Below are positions 56,225 through 64,000 of a stretch of DNA of 64,000 nt, one piece after another. The DNA is from Margaritispora aquatica. Taxonomy: Eukaryota; Ascomycota; Leotiomycetes; Helotiales; Discinellaceae. The stretch covers positions 170,658 through 234,657 of the forward strand of contig VJWN01000015.1 of assembly GCA_007644065.1 (NCBI GenBank). Direction: 5' to 3'. A program made the translations under genes and the position numbers. Under the pieces are notes generated by a model. It did no database searches. It saw only the letters and a list, made by a program, of their open reading frames with translations, and was not told where the DNA came from. How positions within the stretch are numbered: the first letter of the stretch is position 1; each line of letters starts with the position of its first letter.

Positions 56225-56624
56225 ATGGCTTCTCCGGCTGCAATCCGATATGTTGCATCAACCACCAAATCCGCACTGGGACACATCTACCTCCAATGCC
56301 ACGTCAAAGCAGGCGCCAGTAAACAGCGGGAAGGCATCATCTCAGTGTCCGATCACATCATCGATCTCGCTGTGTCTGCTCAGCCACGGGATGGCGAGGC
56401 CAACAAGGCCGTGAGAGAAGTGTTCAGCGCCGTGTGTTTTGTGAGTCTTATTTAGAGATGATCGCTGATTTCAAAAGGCCTTGAAGTGTCCTAGATCCGA
56501 TGTCGAGGTCATTCGGGGATTGAAGTCGAGAGAGAAGACTGTGGCAATTGCTGGTGTTGATGTCAAGGGAGATGAGAAGACGTATCTTGCGATGATCCGA
56601 CAGCAATTGGAAAGCGCTTTATGA
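56225..56624 (+). CDS. DUF167 / YggU (UPF0235) family protein
   Basis: Two exons, 56225-56431 and 56478-56624, give 117 residues. The family is small, alpha/beta folded and found from bacteria to humans (C15orf40), with no settled function. The diagnostic parts are IYLQCHVKAGASKQREGI near the N-terminus, QPRDGEANKAVREVFS in the middle and SDVEVIRGLKSREKTVAIAG after the intron, the conserved G-x-KSREK motif. The donor is ambiguous: GTGTGT at 56432 leaves a 46 bp intron, while GTGAGT at 56441 is more canonical but leaves only 37 bp; both keep frame and differ by three residues. I prefer the first because introns below 45 bp are rare. The start is the first ATG of the frame. Confidence 0.9.
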
Positions 56625-59596
56625 CATGGTCGGATAGCGAAATTGGCTGTACATCTTGGCTCTTTCGCTTGGTATTTTTTGTGCTTGAGCCGGGAAAAGA
56701 AATATTTTGTATATATCTAGTTATCGGAGATGGGTCATGCTTCGGAAATGTGTTGTTTCTGTTTGACGGGATTAGCGAAACTCGAAATAAGAAACACAAT
56801 AACATTTGTTGTGTCGCTTAGTGGAAGGACGGCAAGCGAAGATATGAGGTTGAAAGGGGGGGAGAAACGACCCTACCAGGATCAGTAAAACATGGCTTGA
56901 ATTGTACTCTTCAATGTTCACTCTTTGAGGACGAATGAACGGAGCACAGCTCCAGGTTCACCAGATTGGTGGCACTAAAAACCAGAGGATGTGTCAAGAT
57001 CGAAATGAAATGAAAGAGAGGCCTCAAAATGCAACGCGGTTATCTCCTTGTAATTGCTTTTGCAAGAACAAAACCTTCAAAAGTCCACTTCGTTTCAACA
57101 ATTGCCTAGCAATGCTTTTGGAGATCTTCTTGAGGGCTATATTTCTTTTCATATCGATATCAGCACCATTTTTGAAGTTTCCGAATCTCGCGCTCTGGTA
57201 TGGTTGCCTTCACGCGACCCGGTTGCTGATATCCAAGGGCCTATCCTCGATTCTCACAAGAGGGAACAATAATTTTGATAATTTATTATTAGGATATCGA
57301 CAAGCCCTAAAGGTGCCTTTTGCTTAGTTGTGGCGTCTGACATCCTTCTTTTCTGACAGCAGATCACTACGTTAGGAGGTGCTTAAACGAGCCCCTTTTT
57401 CAATCGTCCCTACATATCATCATTAGGCTCCAATCAACACGAAAAATGCATCTCTATTTGGCGAGCGTCGTACCCAATCATGCGACCGGATATTCAAATG
57501 TTCATCTTTGCCTTTGCAACGATGAGGGAGGCGGGAAGGCACAGATCCAACAGGAGCTTATTGTTGATAGCTGCCAAGCTCAGGTGATTAGTTTGAAGCA
57601 TCCTAAAGCACGTCCAAGTCTCTGATGATGCCCTGGCAGGCGATGATCGAGTGGTGTTTAGGGCGAAAGAAAAGACCAGAAGATGCGAAGATCAGCGGTG
57701 AAACTGCCTTCAATAAGCACCGAATTTATGCTTGGCGGAGAAGATCATCCGGAAGCGTCGCGGAAGATTTGGTTGTGGCCTGATAGGTTTTTGAGCTAAA
57801 AGTGCACACTGTACGAGGTTGTGAAGATGGGATACAAGCTGCACATGGTGCACAAAGTGGATACCTGTATCTTGCAGCAGCTTTGCGGAGAAGGCGAGGA
57901 GAGCATGTTCATGTTCATCCATGACTTGCTGGTGGCTTATCTTTAACCTCCACACAACCTCTACGCCTCTGTGCATCTTCGTGCATCGGAGCTGAAAGTA
58001 CAGCTTCCATTGCAACTTTTTCGACATTTATCATGAAAGAAGTTGAGAATGTAAGGGTTATTAAGAATTCGGGACACCGTTTCCGAGGATCCCCAACCCT
58101 AACCTCGGATGTGGCACAGGAAAGCATACTACGTATTTTTCAGGTGTGGGAGAAAATGATGCCCTCAATGGCGGTACGTCATCGATACCAGCATGTTGGG
58201 ATTGTTTGGCGAGAGAGGAGTGCGCTTGGCATTTCTCAAACATCCTTCTGCACAGATCTGGTAAAGATCGTTGAAGCTGGCTGACTTGATGCATAATGCT
58301 CACCGAACAATAAAGGTGGAAGAGCAAACACGCTTTGCGATATGGAAATGGATATGAAGGTGAATAGAACAGACATGATGTAGGATTCTTCCGATTCCAA
58401 AGCCAGGGTGCTAATGTACAAATCATAAATATGTTAGTTATTGTTCTCCCGCAATACGCAATATAAGTAGCTAGAGCGATCAGTGATCACTATTCATCAA
58501 TATTTGCTTTTTTCACGGACCCCATAGGTGAGTTTTGACAAATATGCATGTTGGACAATCCTTGCCGAATCCCATTGTTCGTAAATGATAATCAATAATG
58601 ATTGGTGTATTGATGATGATGATACAGACACTGGATATTTTGATGGGATGAGCACATGGATCTTTGTGGATTCGCACTTGTCCACCTCGGCTTGCCACTT
58701 CTCTCGTACAATTTTCTTTCGCTTAACAAGAATATCAATGTCTTAAAGTGGTTTAGCCAAATGTATTATTATCAAACCTGATCAAGGACCCTCTAGTCTC
58801 TCTCTCTTTTCCCTTCTCCCACTTCTCTCCCTTCATCGCCCATCGGCCCCCAAACCATATAGTGGCGTTGCGACAGGTTCCGTCAACTGGACTCAAGTTG
58901 CCGTCCGTCTTTTTTTTTTTCTCTTTCTGTGAGTTCAACAGCTTCCAGTCGTCTCCCGCTCTTCCAACCCTTGACTTTCTTGGCCTGGAATTGCCTCCTC
59001 GATCTTTGGACTTGCTGGACTATCGGACTACTGGGACATTGCACTGAATTCCACTCGGTGCACTTGGTGAAGTTAGTTCCCCCCCCCGTCCACCACCCTT
59101 GGCAATGTCCGTTACCCTAGTTCCTTTACTAGGATTCTAACCACTCTGATCCCTAGCCCTCTCAATTCGTTCCCCTCCACATTTCGTACCAATAAACCAA
59201 CAGGGCCCATTATGACACTCTTGTCTCGAGGGCGAGCCGCATCCTCTTCTTGAAATTTCTCGTCATTCTAGAACCTCCATCTTTTGGCTAGAACACGCTC
59301 TCCCAAAACCTCCACAATACCATCTAACATACCTCGATATCACTATACAAGGCCAGATGAACTCGACGTTTGGATAGAGCGATTGGGACCATCCCCTCAA
59401 GATCTTTTGGCCGAACTCGCGACCAGATTTCGTCACCACCACGATTGTAGACGTAGAACGTTACTGCCTTCCGTCAGGACGAATCGAGGATCGCACCTTC
59501 GCAACTATTCTTTACCTGAACCTAATCACCAGCGCAAGAGTCACGAATCTGCTCTGAAATAAAGTCGCCAAATTCTGACTCGAAAGCATCTTAACC
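56625..59596. other. 3 kb region without a recognised gene, several protein-like frames
   Basis: Between the DUF167 gene and SKN7. An ATG-started frame of 130 codons (56935-57327), an overlapping frame of 72 codons (57054-57272, no ATG), an ATG-started 59-codon frame at about 57446-57625 and minus-strand frames at 57710-58027 and 58061-58426 all look moderately protein-like. None has a known motif and I could not join them by splice sites into one gene. A degraded gene is possible. From about 58750 the sequence is pyrimidine-rich and probably forms the SKN7 promoter and long leader. Confidence 0.45.
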
Positions 59597-61895
59597 ATGG
59601 ATAAGGGCGGAGGGGATATGGGCCCGACGGCGGCCAACAATTCTAGTGATTTTGTGAGTTCATCACATTTCACAACGACTCGAATCGACTAATATGTGTA
59701 TAGGTTCGGAAACTGTATCGGTTAGTAAATTGCTGCAATTAGTATTTGAATTTGGTATGCAGGTCACTTATGCGCCGGACTATAGGATGCTCGAGGACCC
59801 AAACTACAATAACATTGTACGGTGGAGTGAGAACGGAGATTCTTTTGTTGTACTTGAGGTATGTGATTCGTACTGCGATAAATTATGCTGGTATTGACGT
59901 CATTTGTAGGGAGAAAAGTTTACCAAAGATATACTACCCAAACATTTCAAGCACAGCAATTTCGCTTCCTTCGTCCGACAACTGAACAAGTACGACTTCC
60001 ACAAGATCAGGCAAAGCAATGAGGATAACACACTATCCCAATATCCTCCTGGTGTCAGTATCATCCGTCTGTCGAGAATTGTCATCACTAAATATTTATC
60101 AGACATGGGAATTCAAACATCCTGATTTCCAGATGGACAAAAAAGATTCCCTAGATAACATCAGAAGAAAAGCACCGGCACCAAGGAAGCGAGCTCGAAC
60201 ACCGGACGACCAAGAGAGTGGACACTCGCAGCAGCTCAACTATGTGTCTAACCAGCTAAGTGCAACCCAACAACAGCTTCAGCAACTTCAACACCAGTAT
60301 CAGGATCTGTACCAAGGTCACAAAATCGTGGTTGAGCAGTTTGTGCAGTTGCAGAGATTCGTCAAGAACCACGATGGGGTCATACACCAAGTTATGGGAT
60401 TTTTACGGGGTGTTGATGCTCAACGCCGCAACAGTCGTGTTGCAGGACCTTTTGGAAATCACCTTATGAACGGCGAGCTTCCAAACGATGCACTGGTAGA
60501 CGATCAACCAGCATCTCCTCTACAGCACGCATCTGAGCTGCTAAATAACTATCCAGTTGAAACTTTGTCTACCAAGCAACTGGAGCAGATGACGAATGAA
60601 TATCACTCGCGGGATGAGTTTCAGACGCCTCCAAATGATACTGGCGCCTCTACGATGGAACCAAATTCAGCAACTGGACGATCGCATTTGGGACCTTTTG
60701 GCACTGGAGATCTAGAGAGTTTGGTCTATCCGGTGGGACACACTAACGGAATCGACCCCATCAACAGCGAACATATCAATAATATACCCTATGGATTACC
60801 GCCGAACAATCTACCTATCAGCCACATGCAAGATAGTATAACCGAGGGGACCTCCACCACAGAATTGAAAAATACCGGCCAGGAAGTTGTTTTTGGGTCC
60901 GTTAAGCCACGTATCTTGCTTGTTGAGGATGACAAGATCTGTGCAAAGATAGGAGCTAAATTTCTGCAAGCATTTGAATGTGGTGTAGAGATCGCTGTAC
61001 GAAGAAGTTTTATCCAATTAATCATCATTCACTAACAGTTTCGCAGCGAGACGGCCTAGAGGCTGTAAACAAAATGAACGCCGGCGCCAGAAACTTCGAT
61101 CTTATATTGATGGATATTATCATGCCTCACTTAGATGGTATCTCGGCAACTTCTTGTATCAGAGATATCAGAACCGACATTCCGATTATCGCTATGACCT
61201 CAAATATAAGGACTGACGATATTGATATGTACTTCAAATATGGTTAGTCATTAATCCAGCTGGACTTTTTACGTGTCTTGTTGACAGAATTAGGCATGAA
61301 CGACGTCCTGCCAAAGCCCTTCACCAAAGAAGGTATGCTACGAGCACTTGAGAAACACTTGCCCAAACTCCGAAAAGGCTATAAACCAGACATACAAATG
61401 GCACATCCTGGTGGCTTTGTTGCAGCAAATGCTCAACATCAGGGTATGGGCCTGGGCATGGCACCAATATCAGCAATTCCATTAGTGAAGGAAGAAGCGT
61501 CTCCTGGTAAATCACCCGCAACGATGGGAGGTTGGGATTCGCCCCGCCAGATGCCCGGCCAGATGCCTGGGCCGATGGGTAATGTTGTTACTAGCCATAT
61601 GCCAGGTCCATTGCCTGGACAGATGGTCGGCCAAATGCCATCGCCGATTCATACATCAGGATCATATATGCAGCAAAGTCATATGGGAGATGGTCGACAA
61701 TATACGATGACTCCAACGCACAGCCATGCTGGCTTTCCACCACCTGCACCAATGCCAACCAACATGCAAGGCAATATGGCCCCTAGACCTGGGATGCATC
61801 GTAGAGGCATCTCGGATATGGCTGGTGGATCAGACGATCGAGACTCCAACAAGAGACAGCGAGCTTATCCACCCCAACAGACTCAATTCCCTTGA
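59597..61895 (+). CDS. SKN7: response regulator transcription factor Skn7
   Basis: Seven exons, 59597-59653, 59704-59720, 59786-59858, 59910-60053, 60103-60996, 61047-61242 and 61294-61895, give 660 residues. Skn7 is the nuclear response regulator under the Sln1-Ypd1-type phosphorelay and controls oxidative-stress and cell-wall genes. Residues 19-105 are the heat-shock-factor-type DNA-binding domain ([60 protein letters not shown]). A Gln-rich coiled coil follows at about 140-185. The receiver domain starts at [10 protein letters not shown] (acidic pocket E372-D374); the phospho-acceptor is D418 in LILMDIIMP and the conserved Lys is K468 in LPKPF. The C-terminus is Met/Pro/Gly-rich with loose MPGQ/MPGP repeats. 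Exon 2 has only 17 bases, and the TTAG acceptor at 61293 was chosen because it restores [11 protein letters not shown]. Confidence 0.96.
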
Positions 61896-63344
61896 TGCCT
61901 CAAGTTCTTTTTAGCGGTGCAGATAGCGACACGCATTGAATGATGATACTGTATATATATTGCATCTCCGGATGCTCCTCAGCATTACCTGGTAAGGTTT
62001 CGGCGTTTGAGTGACCGGTCTTTCGGTGGTGGACTGAAGGGAGGGTATACTCGTGTTCTAGGCGGCGTCTGGGGAGGGTACAATCAGTCGATTACTCATT
62101 ATAGCATGGTGGGTGGACTTTTGTCGGATGTTGGGCAATGGTAGTATAGTATGTGTGTTGGGTAAAGCAGTTAGTCGAAAAAATCTGCTAGCGGAATATC
62201 AGTATAGTAGTGCAACCTTGAGTTGGCACAACCATAATCTTCTATAATTCGTGCAACACCTTTCTCCTAAAGTGATCTTAAAGTCCCCTCGTTGTATGCT
62301 GATAGATAGCTGTCCATTCTTCAGTTCCTAGTAGTCGTTATGTTCGAGATGCCCATCTCCATGCTCCTGATCAAGCGAATCTAGCCTCGATCCATAACCG
62401 AACGATCCGCCACGATTGAGAAAAACATGCCAAAATTGATGGGAGGAGGATGAGGAACAGAGGGAGGAGGGGCAAAGGGGGCATGCGTATATATATAGGT
62501 AGCAAGAATCAGAGGTGACGTTGTATTAAAGTAAAACGTCGCTTTATGTATGGAAGGATATGGGTATGGGGTCTCGACGCCTCAAGCCTCAAGCCATTTT
62601 CCCCCCTGAGCCTGAGCTTGAGCAGTATGGTACGGTATTCGCAGTGCAGCAGTGTGTCTGTTGGTGTTCGGTACCACCCAGTCGGTCGGGTTTTGGGTTT
62701 GGGAGAGGCCTAGATCTTCATGGGCCTGCGGCGAGACATCAGACATCAGGCGATTTTGACGGAGGTACATGCAGGACGCCCATCCAGCTCATTTCCGTCA
62801 GCGACAAGCCCGCATCGATCGCGGTCTGGATTTTAGAGAGTGACTAGGGAGAGAGATGGAGTTAAAAGGGATGAATTCAGCCTTGTGTGGTGGGATTGTG
62901 GTTGTTGGTGGTTATATGGTCGTATATGGATGAGGCTCAGGGTTTGATGGCGGTGGTGCTACCTCTGGTTAGAATAGAGGTGTTCGAGCAGCTGAATTGA
63001 TTTAAATCTATCTTCACTATGAACAATATATTGAATTAAATTCATGAAAAGGATCATTCACATTACATGCGATTATTCTATTGCTTTCATCTTTCATTAA
63101 GCTAAAAATTGGTGGTATCGAAATTCACACATTGATTATCGATTGTGATTTGACTGAGTTGGAGCCAACATTTTTTCTGAGTACTGAGTCACCGAATTAC
63201 TGAACCACATTCAACCCCACCATCAACACAGATACCCTCCATAAACCACAATTGAACCACCACCGATCACACGAAACAAAGCCAATTAATTATAGGAATC
63301 TCTCCTGCATAGGTTTTTCAAGCCGAAAGTGAGATTTGCGCAAA
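61896..63344. other. intergenic region between SKN7 and the eIF2B epsilon gene
   Basis: About 1.4 kb with no gene. The last 350 bases are AT-rich and likely hold the eIF2B epsilon promoter. Confidence 0.55.
63185..63191 (+). promoter_or_regulatory. possible Gcn4/CPC1-type site TGAGTCA
   Basis: A perfect TGA(C/G)TCA palindrome lies 154 bp upstream of the eIF2B epsilon start. This is the known site for Gcn4/CPC-1 bZIP activators, but a seven-base match also occurs by chance, so function is inferred. Confidence 0.35.
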
Positions 63345-64000
63345 ATGTCGCACGCGCAGAAACCTGCAAAAGGTGGTCCTGGTGGGGGAAAGCAAGCACC
63401 AAAACCAAAGAAAGGCGCTGCCGCTGCTGGAAAGAAGGAAGATGATAGAGAGGAGACTTTACAAGCTGTGGTATGACGTCTCGGACGCATATAGAGGGCG
63501 ATTGAGGGATCTGACACTGTCTAGGTGCTTGCAGACTCGTTCGAGACGAGGTTCAATCCGTTCACACTGGAAACACCAAGAGTGAGTATCTTCTCAAAAC
63601 TCTGCATACGACAGATCAGAATTTGAGGTTTAACGTCCATCTAGTGTCTCCTACCTTTAGCAAACACGCCGCTCATCGAATACACCCTCGAGTTCCTGGC
63701 TATGTCAGGAGTGGCAGATATATACATCTACTGCGGTGCACACACAGCTGAAGTAGAACACTACCTGCAAGCATCGAAATGGAACCCCATTACCTCTCCC
63801 GCCTCACCCTTCAACTCACTCGAGATTGTCAAGACGACCGCCCGCTCTGTCGGTGACGCGATGCGGGATCTTGACTCGCGGAATCTGATCACCGGCGATT
63901 TCCTCCTCGTGCACGGCGACTTGGTCTCGAATCTGCCCATCGATGCTGCTTTGGCTTCACACAGAGCGAGGAGGGTTGCGGACAAGAATGCTATCATGAC
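63345..64000 (+). CDS. GCD6: translation initiation factor eIF2B subunit epsilon (N-terminal part)
   Basis: Cut by the window end. Exons seen are 63345-63470, 63525-63581 and 63645 to beyond 64000. eIF2B exchanges GDP for GTP on eIF2; epsilon is its catalytic subunit and the target of the eIF2-phosphate stress signal. A basic Gly/Lys/Pro-rich N-terminus leads into LQAVVLADSFETRFNPFT, LETPRCLLPLANTPLIEYTLEFL and DIYIYCGAHTAEVEHYL, the nucleotidyl-transferase-like domain of this subunit. It continues with TTARSVGDAMRDLD and DFLLVHGDLVSNLP. The catalytic C-terminal W2/HEAT domain lies outside the window. The start is the first ATG, in the context CAAAATGTC. Confidence 0.95.

Noticed and set aside
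59284..59562. 92-codon frame upstream of SKN7 as a separate gene or uORF
   Set aside because: It has no ATG (it would start at TTG) and no family signal; the region is most likely the SKN7 leader.

Overview
This is nuclear DNA from a filamentous ascomycete (Pezizomycotina), most likely a leotiomycete-type genome; that class-level guess is an inference from general look, not from a search. The evidence for a fungus is direct: genes are split by many 45-120 bp GT..AG introns, starts lie in CAACATG/AAAATGG-type contexts, intergenic DNA is full of microsatellites and pyrimidine-rich leaders, and the gene set is eukaryotic (Skn7, Rad54, Mediator, complex I and III factors, eIF2B). No rRNA, convincing tRNA, CRISPR or intact transposon was seen.

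Layout. 1-7.7 kb holds no gene I can support. 7.7-9.8 kb is a metacaspase (+). 12.1-14.4 kb (-) is a disordered protein of unknown function. 17.6-19.5 kb (+) is a Ser/Thr-rich single-pass membrane protein. 21.1-27.4 kb is dense: cofactor-independent phosphoglycerate mutase (-), Mediator subunit 9 (+), tubulin-folding cofactor C (-) and the 21.3 kDa subunit of complex I (-). 27.9-32.2 kb is a large Ubp2-type deubiquitinase (+). 33.3-34.2 kb is a small secreted protein (+). 35.5-39.4 kb holds Bsd2 (-), the cytochrome b assembly factor Cbp6 (+) and the mitochondrial citrate carrier (-). 39.8-45.1 kb holds a divergent pair: an Hpc2-type histone chaperone subunit (-) and an RPAP1-type RNA polymerase II assembly factor (+). 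47.3-52.3 kb holds Rad54 (-), a small unknown membrane protein (+) and a second mitochondrial carrier (+). 53.8-56.6 kb holds a HAD-type 'SAK' RNA-repair-like protein with an RGG tail (-) and a DUF167/YggU protein (+). 59.6-61.9 kb is the Skn7 response regulator (+). The window ends inside the eIF2B epsilon gene (+).

The genes do not form a pathway cluster; they are housekeeping and regulatory genes in ordinary fungal order, many arranged as divergent pairs sharing a short promoter. Some are loosely related: UBP2 and BSD2 both belong to the Rsp5 ubiquitin-ligase circuit in yeast, and complex I and complex III factors and two carriers are mitochondrial. Exon coordinates were worked out by hand from splice sites and frame; every multi-exon model given here closes in frame.

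I did not find a clearly new multi-gene system. The observations most worth a second look are a strong hairpin inside an unusually long metacaspase intron, the PPxY motif of Bsd2 being split exactly by an intron whose retention would remove both the motif and all membrane segments, the SAK/RGG protein, and cell-cycle-type and Gcn4-type promoter elements at RAD54 and eIF2B epsilon.
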